Shown here piece by piece: positions 1 through 8,430 of a stretch of 42,104 bases of DNA. The translations under genes were made by a program, and so were the position numbers. Below the pieces are notes generated by a model. The model was not told the origin of the DNA, did no database searches, and saw only the letters and a program-made list of their open reading frames with translations. Source of the DNA: Sulfuritalea sp. (GTDB taxonomy: Bacteria; Pseudomonadota; Gammaproteobacteria; Burkholderiales; Rhodocyclaceae); assembly GCA_020048435.1 (NCBI GenBank), contig JAIFMO010000109.1:1-42104 (forward strand). The letters run 5' to 3'. Positions within the stretch are counted from its first letter, which is position 1. The number at the start of each line of letters is the position of its first letter.

Positions 1-1
1 G

Positions 2-973
2 GTCGTTATCGACGAGGTACAACGGCGGCCCGATCTGTTTCCGGTGCTGCGGGTGTTGGCGGATCGTCGGCAAGCCACGACACAATTCTTGATCCTCGGC
101 AGTGCCTCGGGCGACTTGTTGCGGCAATCGTCCGAGACTCTGGCCGGGCGCATGGAAACCGTGGAACTACGCGGTTTCAATCTCGGCGAACTGGGTAATC
201 CGCCCTGCACAACGCACTGGCTACGCGGCGGCTTTCCGCTCTCCTACCTGGCGGCAAACGACGCCGACAGCACCGCGTGGCGCAAGAACTTCATCCAGAC
301 CCTGCTGGAACGGGATTTTCCGCAGTGGGGCGTGCGCGTGCCAGCGACAGCCTTGTGGCGTTTCTGGACGATGTTGGCGCATTACCACGGCCAGACGTGG
401 AATGCGGCGGAGCCCGCCCGCGCCCTCGGCGTCAGCGAATCCACCACGCGCCGTTACCTTGACCTGCTGACCGATGCCTTCATGGTGCGCCAGTTGCAGC
501 CCTGGTACGCCAATCTTCGCAAGCGCCAGGTCAAGGCGCCCAAAATCTACATCCGCGACGCTGGCTTGCTGCATCAGTTGCTGGCTATTCGTAACGAACG
601 CGAATTGCAGATGCATCCCAAATTGGGCGCCTCCTGGGAGGGCTATGCGCTGGAGGAAATACTGGCGGCCGTGCAACCCGATGAGGCCTATTTCTGGGCT
701 ACCCATCAGGGAGCGGAAATCGACCTCGTGCTGCGCAAGAACGGACGGTTGCTCGGCGTGGAATGCAAGCGCACCGATGCGCCCAAGATGACGCCTTCGC
801 TACGCATCGCACTGGATGATCTGGGTCTCGAACACATCGCCGTCGTCTATCCCGGCACTCGGCGATTTGCCATTGCACCCGGTATCGAGGCAGTACCAAT
901 GCAGGATATCTGGTCTCGTGGCGTTTTTACGGAACAGGCAACGGGTATCGCCGCCCCGCCCTGCCTCGGCTGA
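2..973 (+). CDS. AAA_14/DUF4143-type ATPase, 5' truncated by window edge
   Basis: The reading frame is open from base 2, so the N-terminus with the Walker A motif lies outside the window. The visible part starts with a Walker B strand (VVIDEVQ) and a sensor-1-like strand (FLILGSAS). Next comes an arginine-rich region and a winged-helix-like segment (ALGVSESTTRRYLDLL). The C-terminal part matches the DUF4143 style, with a nuclease-fold-like pattern E-x-D then ECK (GAEIDLVLRKNG, LGVECKR). Proteins of this family are common, poorly characterised bacterial ATPases; no substrate is established. It converges on algZ, 65 bp away, and sits where algR would be expected. Family call is firm, role unknown. 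Confidence 0.8.
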   Translation, partial: VVIDEVQRRPDLFPVLRVLADRRQATTQFLILGSASGDLLRQSSETLAGRMETVELRGFNLGELGNPPCTTHWLRGGFPLSYLAANDADSTAWRKNFIQTLLERDFPQWGVRVPATALWRFWTMLAHYHGQTWNAAEPARALGVSESTTRRYLDLLTDAFMVRQLQPWYANLRKRQVKAPKIYIRDAGLLHQLLAIRNERELQMHPKLGASWEGYALEEILAAVQPDEAYFWATHQGAEIDLVLRKNGRLLGVECKRTDAPKMTPSLRIALDDLGLEHIAVVYPGTRRFAIAPGIEAVPMQDIWSRGVFTEQATGIAAPPCLG

Positions 974-1038
974 ACCGGGTGACGGATCACTATCCAGGAG
1001 ATCCTCGTTAGGCTTGAGCATTGACCGGTAGCATGCAC

Positions 1039-2097
1039 TCACTTTTTCCGGTCGGGCAATTCGATGCGGACGGTGTAGCGGTCGGCGCTTTCGACGATGT
1101 CGAGTCGCGCTTCGAGATCGTAGTACAGCATCAGCCGCTCGCGAATGTTGGCCAGCGCCATGCGGTTGCCGGCGTGGTGTCCGCCGCCACTGACGACGGG
1201 ATTGGATATCTCGATCACGCGGTGGCCGCGACTGCCATGAATGCCCGGCTTGCCGGTCATTTTCACGACCAGTTCGCCGGCCAGCGCGGCGGGCTCGATG
1301 CCGTGATAGACCGCGTTTTCGAGCAGGGGCTGCAACATGAGCGGCGGCATCAAGGCGTCGGCCGGGCAGGATTCGATTTCCCAGCGCACCTGCAGTCGTT
1401 CGCCCAGTCGCAGCTTTTCGAGTTCGAGATATTGCCGCGCCAGCGCCAGTTCGTCGGACAGCGGCACCAGTTCGCGGTTGTCGCGCATCAGTGCCCGGAA
1501 CAGGTCGGACAGTTCTTCGAGCGCTCGCTCGGCGCGCCGGGGGTCGGAACGCAAGACGCCGAGCACCGCATTGAGTGTGTTGAAAAGGAAGTGCGGCCGA
1601 ATGCGCGCCGTCAGCGCCAGCAGGCGCGCTTCGGTCAGCGCTGGTGACTGGGCGCGGGCGCGCAGGTCGAAGTAGCCGAGCAGCAGCGCAACAGCCAGCG
1701 CCGCCCACAACTGCGCCACCCATGACGGGGTGCCGAGCATGGGGCTGAACAGCCGGTGGAAAAAGACCGTCACGCCGAGCACGCTGCCGAGCACGAGCAG
1801 CGCGCCCGCCTTGTCGCCCAGGCGCGCTAGCAGCCATCTCAAGCCGCAGAGCACGAGCAGACTACCCATGGCAACGGGTTCGAGCAGCGCCGCCTGGACG
1901 ACAAACTGGCTCAGAACCTCGCGCGCAATGCCACCAAAGTCGCCAATGTCACCATTTGCACTGCGGGCAAAAGCCACCAGCAGGCTGCCGCCATTCACCG
2001 CCAGCAGGACGCGCAGCCAGACGCCGACATTGCAGCAATCGGGCAACCGCGGCGGAGACGTGGAGCGGGGGATGTTTTCCCGTATACTTTCGTTCAC
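1039..2097 (-). CDS. algZ: LytS/AlgZ-type sensor histidine kinase
   Basis: This 352-residue membrane kinase has about four hydrophobic segments in residues 25-150, then a His_kinase domain. The phospho-acceptor motif is RIRPHFLFNTLN at about residue 190. The ATP-binding part shows the N box (PLLENAVYHGIEP) and a late ALANIRERL segment. In the AlgZ/FimS family it would phosphorylate an AlgR-type LytTR regulator. The start is GTG at 2097, only 39 bp from the divergent argH; argH divergent from algZ is a familiar betaproteobacterial arrangement. The usual partner algR is not downstream; an unrelated ATPase gene converges instead. The symbol is given by family and synteny. Confidence 0.82.
   Translation of the reverse strand: MNESIRENIPRSTSPPRLPDCCNVGVWLRVLLAVNGGSLLVAFARSANGDIGDFGGIAREVLSQFVVQAALLEPVAMGSLLVLCGLRWLLARLGDKAGALLVLGSVLGVTVFFHRLFSPMLGTPSWVAQLWAALAVALLLGYFDLRARAQSPALTEARLLALTARIRPHFLFNTLNAVLGVLRSDPRRAERALEELSDLFRALMRDNRELVPLSDELALARQYLELEKLRLGERLQVRWEIESCPADALMPPLMLQPLLENAVYHGIEPAALAGELVVKMTGKPGIHGSRGHRVIEISNPVVSGGGHHAGNRMALANIRERLMLYYDLEARLDIVESADRYTVRIELPDRKK
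2083..2088 (+). promoter_or_regulatory. Possible -10 box for argH
   Basis: TATACT lies 49 bp before the argH start, inside the first codons of the divergent algZ. No convincing -35 hexamer is found 16-18 bp upstream, so this is only a candidate. Confidence 0.3.
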
Positions 2098-2136
2098 GAA
2101 ACCCTAGAAACTCACTGAATTTTCGGAATTTTCATT

Positions 2137-3528
2137 ATGTCAGAGTCTGCCGCCGCTGCCACGTCAACCTGGTCCGGCCGTTTCAACGAACCTGTCTCGG
2201 AACTGGTCAAGCGCTTCACCGCCTCGGTGTTCTTCGACAAGCGCATGGCCATGCAGGATATACGCGGCTCGCTTGCCCACGCGACGATGCTGGCGCGCCA
2301 GCACATTATTGCCGCCGCCGACCTGGCGGCCATCGAGCGCGGCATGAACCAGATCCGTGGCGAAATCGAGCGCGGCGAATTCAATTGGCACCTCGACGAC
2401 GAGGATGTTCATCTCAACATCGAAAAGCGTCTTACCGTGCTGGTGGGCGACGCCGGCAAGCGCCTGCACACCGGTCGCTCTCGCAACGACCAGGTCGCCA
2501 CCGACATCCGCCTGTGGCTGCGCGACACCATCGATGTCATCGATGGCCTGCTGGCCAATTTTATCCACGCCCTGCTCGATGTGGCCGAAACCCATGCCGC
2601 CACGCCGCTGCCCGGCTTCACCCACATGCAGGTGGCGCAGCCGGTTACTTTCGGTCACCACCTGCTGGCCTACGTCGAGATGATGCGCCGCGACCGCGAA
2701 CGCATGAGCGATGTCCGCCGCCGCGTCAATCGCCTGCCGCTGGGCGCCGCCGCGTTGGCCGGCACCACCTTTCCCATCGACCGCGAATTCGTGGCGCGTG
2801 AACTTGGTTTCGACGCCGTCTGCGAAAACTCGCTCGATGCCGTGTCCGACCGCGACTTCGCCATCGAATTCACCGCCGCCGCAGCGCTGGTCATGGTGCA
2901 TCTGTCGCGCCTGTCAGAAGAACTGATCCTCTGGATGAGTCCGCGCTTCGGCTTCATCGATCTGGCCGACCGCTTCACCACCGGTTCATCGATCATGCCG
3001 CAGAAGAAAAACCCGGACGTGCCGGAACTGGCGCGAGGCAAAAGCGGCCGCGTCTTCGGCCACCTGATGGGCCTGCTGACTCTCATGAAGGGGCAGCCAC
3101 TGGCCTATAACAAGGACAACCAGGAGGACAAGGAGCCGCTGTTCGACACTGCCGATACCCTGACTGACACGCTGCGCGTCTTCATCGAAATGGTGCCGGG
3201 AATCAGGGTTAAGGCAGCAGCGATGGCGGCGGCGCTACGGCAGGGCTTCGCCACCGCCACCGATCTCGCCGACTACCTGGTCAAGCGTGGTCTGCCCTTC
3301 CGCGATGCCCACGAAGCCGTGGCCCGCGCCGTCCGCGCCGCCGAAGAAAAAGGCTGCGATCTGGCTGATCTCCCGCTGGCCGAACTGCAAGCCTTCTCGC
3401 CGCTGATCGACGACGATGTATTCGCCGTACTCACCATCGAGGGCTCGCTGGACGCCCGTGACCACATCGGTGGCACGGCGCCGAACCAGGTGCGCGCCGC
3501 CATCGCCCGCGTGCGGTCCGCTCTGTGA
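2137..3528 (+). CDS. argH: Argininosuccinate lyase
   Basis: This enzyme splits argininosuccinate into arginine and fumarate, the last step of arginine synthesis, in the cytoplasm. The 463-residue length is normal. The fumarase/aspartase superfamily signature [12 protein letters not shown] is present at about residues 285-297, with the catalytic serine loop, and [12 protein letters not shown] near residue 110. The N-terminal SGRFNEPV block is typical. The ATG start follows a weak ribosome site. Its stop codon overlaps the ATG of the next kinase gene (TGATG), so the two are probably translated from one message although their functions are unrelated. Confidence 0.97.
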   Translation: MSESAAAATSTWSGRFNEPVSELVKRFTASVFFDKRMAMQDIRGSLAHATMLARQHIIAAADLAAIERGMNQIRGEIERGEFNWHLDDEDVHLNIEKRLTVLVGDAGKRLHTGRSRNDQVATDIRLWLRDTIDVIDGLLANFIHALLDVAETHAATPLPGFTHMQVAQPVTFGHHLLAYVEMMRRDRERMSDVRRRVNRLPLGAAALAGTTFPIDREFVARELGFDAVCENSLDAVSDRDFAIEFTAAAALVMVHLSRLSEELILWMSPRFGFIDLADRFTTGSSIMPQKKNPDVPELARGKSGRVFGHLMGLLTLMKGQPLAYNKDNQEDKEPLFDTADTLTDTLRVFIEMVPGIRVKAAAMAAALRQGFATATDLADYLVKRGLPFRDAHEAVARAVRAAEEKGCDLADLPLAELQAFSPLIDDDVFAVLTIEGSLDARDHIGGTAPNQVRAAIARVRSAL

Positions 3529-4820
3529 TGGAACACCTCGGCAAGTACGAAATCCTCGGCAAACTGGGCGAAGGCGCCACCTCCACGGTATTTCTGGCGC
3601 ACGACCCCTTTGCCCAACGCAATGTTGCCATCAAGGCGGTCAGCGCCTCTGCTTTTGCAGGCGGCGAAAACGGCAGGATTGCCAAGAAGCTGTTCATCAC
3701 CGAGGCCTCATTGGCCGGCAAGCTGGTGCATCCGCACATCGCCCAGATTTACGACGCGGCGGCTGAATCCGATCCCAGCTACATCGTCATGGAATATGTG
3801 CCGGGCGGCACGCTCGAACCCTACACCAAACCCGACACCCTGCTGCCCATGGCCGACGTGGTCGAAATGGTGTTCAAGTGTTCGCGTGCGCTCGATTTTG
3901 CCCACCGCCTCGGCGTGATTCATCGCGACCTCAAGCCCGCCAATATCTTGCGCGGCAGCGAGGACAAGTCCAGCACCGACGTCAAGATTTCCGATTTCGG
4001 CGCGGCGTTGACGGTATCGAGTGACCAGACGCAGATTTCCGGCATCGGTTCGCCGGCCTACATGTCGCCGCAGCAGGTGATGGAGCAGCCGCTCAACCAT
4101 CAGACCGACATTTTTTCGCTGGGTGTGATGTTTTACCAGTTGCTCACGGGTCAATTGCCCTTCCAGGGCAGCACCAATTACAGCCTCGTCTATCAGATCA
4201 CCCACGAAGATCCGATCCCGCCGACGCAGGTGCGACAGGATCTGCCGGCCTGCCTCGGCGCGGTAGTGATGAAAGCGCTGGAAAAATCGACGGATAAGCG
4301 TTACCAGACCTGGGATGAATTTTCCTTCGCCTTGGCCGAAGCCTTTCGCAACGAGAACATGGCCGAGTTGCGCGATGCCCGCGTTGGCGATTCGGACAAG
4401 TTCAACCTGCTGCGCACGCTGGGTTTTTTCCGGAATTTCACCGATGTCGAAATCTGGGAGGTGCTGCGCCTCAGCCAATGGCGGCGACTGCGCCAGGGTG
4501 ATTTGCTGATGCACGAAGGCGAGCACGGCGATCACTTCTGCGTGCTGGCCGAGGGCGAAGTCAAGATCACCAAGCAGGGCAAACTGCTCAACGTGCTCTC
4601 TTCCGGCGAATGCTTCGGCGAGATGGCGTACCTCAGCCCCGACCGCGGCGCGCGCATGGCCGACGTCACGGCGCTGGGTGAAGGGCTGGTCATCGCCATC
4701 GCGACCGATACACTGGCGCAGGCGTCGCCGGCGACACGCCACCGTTTCGACCAGGCTTTTTTGCGCATCCTTGTCGATCGTCTCGATCTTGCCAACACGC
4801 GCCTGACGTCGGGCGCCTGA
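3528..4820 (+). CDS. Ser/Thr protein kinase with C-terminal cyclic-nucleotide-binding domain (first of tandem pair)
   Basis: A 430-residue soluble protein. The kinase domain spans about 1-280: glycine loop GEGATSTV, lysine in VAIK (about 36), helix-C glutamate (about 59), HRDLKPAN (132-139) and DFG (156-158). All catalytic residues are present, but the APE motif reads SPQ (AYMSPQQV). Residues about 300-425 form a CAP/PKA-type cNMP-binding domain with FGEMAY followed by ARMADV; the phosphate-contacting arginine seems kept. There are no membrane segments. I infer a nucleotide-gated kinase. The start chosen is ATG 3528, overlapping the argH stop; a GTG three bases earlier is possible. It is closely similar to the next gene, so they look like tandem duplicates. 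Confidence 0.9.
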   Translation: MEHLGKYEILGKLGEGATSTVFLAHDPFAQRNVAIKAVSASAFAGGENGRIAKKLFITEASLAGKLVHPHIAQIYDAAAESDPSYIVMEYVPGGTLEPYTKPDTLLPMADVVEMVFKCSRALDFAHRLGVIHRDLKPANILRGSEDKSSTDVKISDFGAALTVSSDQTQISGIGSPAYMSPQQVMEQPLNHQTDIFSLGVMFYQLLTGQLPFQGSTNYSLVYQITHEDPIPPTQVRQDLPACLGAVVMKALEKSTDKRYQTWDEFSFALAEAFRNENMAELRDARVGDSDKFNLLRTLGFFRNFTDVEIWEVLRLSQWRRLRQGDLLMHEGEHGDHFCVLAEGEVKITKQGKLLNVLSSGECFGEMAYLSPDRGARMADVTALGEGLVIAIATDTLAQASPATRHRFDQAFLRILVDRLDLANTRLTSGA

Positions 4821-4839
4821 AGCGCACGCCCATTCCACC

Positions 4840-6150
4840 ATGGCCCTCGACCGAGTCGGCAAGTACGAAATCAGCAAGAAACTGGGCGAAGGCGCCACCT
4901 CGACGGTCTATCTCGGTCACGACGCCTTCGCCCAGCGCGATGTCGCCGTCAAGGTGATCTTTGCCGATGTACTGAAGGATCGCGAGAAGGGCAAGCTCTA
5001 CCGCAACCTGCTGATCAACGAAGCCTCGCTCGCCGGCAAGTTGATGCATCCCCACATCGTGCAGATTTACGATGCTGTGATGGCCGACGAAGGCAGCGAC
5101 GAGCAAAGTTATATTGTCATGGAATACGTGCCGGGCGGTACTCTCGAACAGTTCTGCCGCGCCGACAACCTGCTGCCGATCGAGCGGCTGGTGGAAATCA
5201 TCTTCAAATGCACGCGGGCGCTCGACTACGCTTTTCGCATGGGCATCACCCACCGCGACATCAAGCCCGCCAACATCCTGCTCGCCCATGCCGGCAACAC
5301 CGGCGGCGACATCAAGATTTCCGATTTCGGCGCGGCCATCCAGAACACCGGCGACGACTCCCGTACGCAGGTGTCGGGCGTTGGTTCACCAGCCTACATG
5401 TCGCCGCAACAGGTGCGCGAGATGCCGCTGAACCATCAAACCGACATTTACTCGCTCGGTGTGGTGTTCTACCAGATGCTCACCGGCCGCCTGCCGTTCA
5501 TCGCCACCAACAATTTCGGCATGATCTACGCAATCTGCAACTCCGACGCGCCACCGCCCTCGACCTTCCGCGCCGACCTGCCGCCGGGCCTCGACGCCAT
5601 CGTCTCCCGCGCCATGCAGAAAGACCTCGACGCCCGCTACGCCAGTTGGACCGATTTTTCTCACGATCTGGCGCAGAGCTTCCGCAACAAGCAGCTCGCC
5701 TCGCGCCACAATCAATTTCCGGACAGCGAGAAATTCGAGTCGCTGCGGGGTCTCGCCTTTTTCAATGAATTCACCGATGTCGAAATCTGGGAGGTCGTGC
5801 GCTTCTCGCGCTGGGACGAAGTGGCGCCTGAAACACTGGTGATGAAGGATGGCGAGCCCGGCGACAGTTTTTGCTTTTTGCTTGACGGTGAACTCAAGGT
5901 GATGAAGAAGGGTCGCATGCTCAACCTGCTCGCCACCGGCGAGGTGTTCGGCGAAATGGCCGTGGTTGGCGGCGGTCACCATGTGCGCGGCGCCGACGTC
6001 ATCGCCCAGACCCGGGCGCGCGTCGTTTCCATTGCCGGCCAGGCGCTGCGCCACGCCTCGGAAGCCACCCGCATGCATTTCTATCAATCCTTTCTGCATG
6101 TCATGACCACGCGGCTGTCGCTCGCCAACGCACGGTTGGCCACGATCTGA
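4840..6150 (+). CDS. Ser/Thr protein kinase with C-terminal cyclic-nucleotide-binding domain (second of tandem pair)
   Basis: A 436-residue paralogue of the preceding protein with the same order of parts. The kinase domain has GEGATSTVYL, VAVK (lysine about 38), THRDIKPANIL (about 137-147) and DFGAA. The APE position again reads SPQ (AYMSPQQV). The C-terminal cNMP domain has FGEMAVV, then VRGADV in place of the cassette arginine region. The two paralogues differ most in the cassette loop (LSPDRGARM against GGGHHVRG), so they may bind different ligands or bind with different affinity. The gene lies 19 bp after its twin, and its stop TGA overlaps the next ATG. The kinase family is certain; ligand and substrate are unknown. 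Confidence 0.9.
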   Translation: MALDRVGKYEISKKLGEGATSTVYLGHDAFAQRDVAVKVIFADVLKDREKGKLYRNLLINEASLAGKLMHPHIVQIYDAVMADEGSDEQSYIVMEYVPGGTLEQFCRADNLLPIERLVEIIFKCTRALDYAFRMGITHRDIKPANILLAHAGNTGGDIKISDFGAAIQNTGDDSRTQVSGVGSPAYMSPQQVREMPLNHQTDIYSLGVVFYQMLTGRLPFIATNNFGMIYAICNSDAPPPSTFRADLPPGLDAIVSRAMQKDLDARYASWTDFSHDLAQSFRNKQLASRHNQFPDSEKFESLRGLAFFNEFTDVEIWEVVRFSRWDEVAPETLVMKDGEPGDSFCFLLDGELKVMKKGRMLNLLATGEVFGEMAVVGGGHHVRGADVIAQTRARVVSIAGQALRHASEATRMHFYQSFLHVMTTRLSLANARLATI

Positions 6151-6959
6151 TGGCGGGTACGATGGCTGGCACGGGGGGTGCCCCGTGCCAATTCACCAAA
6201 ACCGGCGACGCAACGGCGCTGCCACGCTTCGAAGCCGAAGTTGCCGGCCTGGACGCCCTGCGCGAGACAGGCGCAATTCGCGTGCCCGCCGTGCAAAAAG
6301 TCGGCGGTAGCGGTACGGCGGATAGCCCGGTTTTTCTTGATCTTGAATACCTCGACCTGCATCCGCTCGACCGGGCGAGCGGCGCCACGCTCGGTCGCCA
6401 GCTTGCGGTACTGCACCGGCATTCCGCCGAAGAATTCGGCTGGCCAAGCGATAATTTCATCGGTCTTGGCCCCCAGGAAAATGGCTGGATGAATAGCTGG
6501 CCGCGCTTCTTCGCCGAGCGTCGCCTGCGGCCGCAATTGCGCCTGGCGCGTATCAACAGCGGCGGCGCCGAGCGCAAGCTGCTGGAACAGGGCGAGGAAC
6601 TCGCCGAAAAACTCGCGGCATTCTTCGTTGCCGGGCATCCCCCGCCCTCGCTGCTGCACGGTGACCTCTGGGGCGGTAACGCCGGCCAGTTGCCCGATGG
6701 CACGCCGGTCATCTTCGATCCCGCCTGCTATTACGGCGACCGCGAAGCCGACCTGGCAATGTCTGAACTTTTTGGCGGCTTTCCCGATTCATTCCAGGCC
6801 GCCTACCGCGAAGCCTGGCCGCTGGCCGCCGGCTACGAAACCCGCAAGACGCTCTACAACCTGTATCACATCCTCAACCACTACAACCTCTTCGGCGCCA
6901 GCTATCTCGGCCAAGTAAAGCGAATGATTGCCAGGCTACTGGCCGAGTTGCGGGGCTAG
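6150..6959 (+). CDS. Fructosamine kinase family protein (FN3K/YniA-like)
   Basis: A 269-residue aminoglycoside-phosphotransferase-fold kinase. It shows the FN3K family blocks FLDLEYLDLHP, GWPSDNFIG, WPRFFAERRL, LLHGDLWGGN (the catalytic HGDLW loop) and IFDPACYYGDREADLAM (the metal-binding aspartate). Family members phosphorylate sugar-modified lysines, which leads to deglycation of proteins. The ATG overlaps the upstream kinase stop. The N-terminus is duplicated (MAGTMAGT), so ATG 6162 is an alternative start. A dispersed repeat lies in frame at about residues 49-57 (KVGGSGT), between the VRVP strand and the next strand. A strong hairpin lies just after the start. Confidence 0.9.
   Translation: MAGTMAGTGGAPCQFTKTGDATALPRFEAEVAGLDALRETGAIRVPAVQKVGGSGTADSPVFLDLEYLDLHPLDRASGATLGRQLAVLHRHSAEEFGWPSDNFIGLGPQENGWMNSWPRFFAERRLRPQLRLARINSGGAERKLLEQGEELAEKLAAFFVAGHPPPSLLHGDLWGGNAGQLPDGTPVIFDPACYYGDREADLAMSELFGGFPDSFQAAYREAWPLAAGYETRKTLYNLYHILNHYNLFGASYLGQVKRMIARLLAELRG
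6167..6190. repeat. Perfect 10-bp inverted repeat in the first codons of the FN3K-like gene
   Basis: TGGCACGGGG (6167-6176), loop GGTG, then CCCCGTGCCA (6181-6190). This very GC-rich hairpin starts 18 bases into the coding sequence, close enough to affect translation from ATG 6150 or 6162. It directly follows an imperfect 12-bp duplication (6150-6161 and 6162-6173). Confidence 0.75.
6295..6319 (+). repeat. Dispersed short repeat, copy 1 (in FN3K-like gene)
   Basis: AAAAAGTCGGCG, GTA, then GCGGTACGG, with a further C. It is on the coding strand and read as KVGGSGT. The core differs by one base from the intergenic copy at 22591. It lies in a loop region of the protein. Confidence 0.9.
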
Positions 6960-6977
6960 GAAGAAAAAGGCGCCACC

Positions 6978-7949
6978 ATGCACCTGACCGACTACCACAA
7001 TGGCATTCACGCCTTCGACGCCGGCGTTGTCCGCCACCTGCTGGCCGCCATTCATTTGATCGTCGATGACGGCCGCGCCGCCTTCATCGACACCGGCAGC
7101 AATGCCAGCCTGCCGCAGGCACAGGCAGCGCTGGCGGCGCTCGGGCTGGCCCCGGAGGCCGTCGATTACGTCATCCTCACCCACATCCACCTCGACCACG
7201 CCGGCGGCGCTGGCGCGATGATGCGCGCCTTTCCCAACGCGAAACTGGTGGTGCATCCCCGCGGCGCTCGCCACATGATCGATCCCGCCAGGTTGATGGC
7301 CGCCACCGAGGAAGTCTATGGCCGCGACACCGCCCGCCAGCTCTACGGCGAACTGCTGCCGGTCGCGGCGGAGCGCGTCGTCGAAACTATCGATGGCATG
7401 AGTGTCAAACTTGGTCGCCGCGAATTGGCCTGCTACGACTGCCCCGGCCACGCCAAACACCACATTTTCATCCACGACCGCGCCGCCAACGGCATCTTTA
7501 CGGGCGACACCTTCGGCATCAGTTATCGCGAATTCGATGTCGCCGGCCGGCCCTTCCTGTTTCCCTCCACCACTCCGATCCAGTTCGATCCGGTCGATAT
7601 GCGCGACTCAGTCGAGCGCATGCTGGCGCTGCAACCGGAAGCCGTCTACCTGACGCACTACAGCCGCCTGGCGCCGCCGCGGTCGCTGGCGATAGAGATG
7701 CTGCGGCGCATGGATGAATGTGTGCGGATCACGCGCAACGCCATCGCGGCGACCAAGGCAATCTGCGCCGAGGCCAACCCGACCGACCCGGTCCCGGCCA
7801 TTCGCGCCGCCCTTGCCGACTATCTCCTGCACGAGGCCCGGAACCATGGCGTGACGCTGCCGGACAGTGAAATTCTTGCCCTGCAGAAGCTCGATCTCGA
7901 CCTCGACGCCCAAGGCCTGGCGGTCTGGGCCACGGCGCCGCGCGGCTGA
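6978..7949 (+). CDS. Metallo-beta-lactamase-fold hydrolase
   Basis: A 323-residue MBL-fold protein. It has the metal-binding motif THIHLDHAGG (HxHxDH, about residues 71-80), CPGHAKHH for the next histidine, and FTGDTFG for the bridging aspartate. A purine-rich ribosome site (GGAAGAAAAAGG) precedes ATG 6978. It follows the fructosamine kinase by 18 bp and probably shares its transcript. Members of this glyoxalase-II-like superfamily hydrolyse thioesters, lactones and other substrates; nothing in the sequence fixes the substrate. The C-terminal part (about 235-323) is helical and may be substrate-specific. It converges on grxD with a 15 bp gap and no clear terminator. Confidence 0.88.
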   Translation: MHLTDYHNGIHAFDAGVVRHLLAAIHLIVDDGRAAFIDTGSNASLPQAQAALAALGLAPEAVDYVILTHIHLDHAGGAGAMMRAFPNAKLVVHPRGARHMIDPARLMAATEEVYGRDTARQLYGELLPVAAERVVETIDGMSVKLGRRELACYDCPGHAKHHIFIHDRAANGIFTGDTFGISYREFDVAGRPFLFPSTTPIQFDPVDMRDSVERMLALQPEAVYLTHYSRLAPPRSLAIEMLRRMDECVRITRNAIAATKAICAEANPTDPVPAIRAALADYLLHEARNHGVTLPDSEILALQKLDLDLDAQGLAVWATAPRG

Positions 7950-7964
7950 GCGGCGCCACCCGCG

Positions 7965-8291
7965 TTATTTCGCTGGCTTGGCAATGCCCGCCAGCTTCTC
8001 TTGCAACTCGCCGGCCTGGTGCATTTCCATCATGATGTCGCTGCCGCCGATGAATTCACTGTTGATGAACAGTTGCGGGATGGTCGGCCAGTTGGCGAAA
8101 TCCTTGATGCCCTGGCGGATTTCGTCGTCGGCCAGTACATTGACGGTGGCGAAATTATCGACGCCGCAGGACTTGAGAATCTGCACCGCGCGCGACGAAA
8201 AACCGCATTGTGGAAACTGCGGCGTACCCTTCATGAACAGCACCACGGGGTTGCCGCTCACGATTTCACGAATTCTTTCCTGGACGTCCAT
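7965..8291 (-). CDS. grxD: Monothiol glutaredoxin
   Basis: A 108-residue CGFS-type monothiol glutaredoxin. The active site is FPQCGFSS with Cys29, the lysine is in FMKGTPQ, and the glutathione-binding parts are WPTIPQLF and GGSDIMMEM. Such proteins bind a [2Fe-2S] cluster with glutathione and pass it to acceptor proteins, often with BolA. In betaproteobacteria grxD commonly follows hemA-prfA-prmC; here two extra genes separate it from prmC. It has its own promoter region with an IscR-like palindrome, which fits an iron-sulfur role. Confidence 0.96.
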   Translation of the reverse strand: MDVQERIREIVSGNPVVLFMKGTPQFPQCGFSSRAVQILKSCGVDNFATVNVLADDEIRQGIKDFANWPTIPQLFINSEFIGGSDIMMEMHQAGELQEKLAGIAKPAK

Positions 8292-8306
8292 AAGGTGTAT
8301 CTCCGA

Positions 8307-8331
8307 ATAGTTGATTTAATTTGTCAAGAAT
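8307..8331. promoter_or_regulatory. IscR type-1-like palindrome upstream of grxD
   Basis: A 25-bp imperfect palindrome with half-sites ATAGTTGAT and GTCAAGAAT around an AT-rich centre. By my manual alignment it agrees with the published E. coli type-1 IscR consensus at about 21 of 25 positions. It lies just downstream of the proposed -10 box, over the expected transcription start, so a bound repressor would block initiation. That IscR binds here is inference. Confidence 0.5.
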
Positions 8332-8332
8332 T

Positions 8333-8362
8333 AGTTTAGCGACTATGGCTTGCCTTCGTCAA
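8333..8362 (-). promoter_or_regulatory. Probable sigma-70 promoter of grxD
   Basis: On the minus strand: -35 TTGACG (8362-8357), an 18-bp spacer, -10 TAAACT (8338-8333). The expected start falls near 8326, inside the IscR-like palindrome, giving a leader of about 35 bases. Confidence 0.5.
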
Positions 8363-8430
8363 GCTTTGCTCGGAATTGCTCACCCCTTGCTCGCTCGCCC
8401 CACGAAAAAAGGATAGCGGCCCGCGGGCAC

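Noticed and set aside
1023-1054. GACCGG...CCGGTC inverted repeat at the end of algZ as a terminator
   Set aside because: The loop is 20 bases, no T-run follows, and one arm is inside the coding sequence.
800-1837. 345-codon minus-strand open frame over algZ
   Set aside because: It is an Arg/Ala-rich shadow frame of algZ; the algZ frame has clear kinase motifs.
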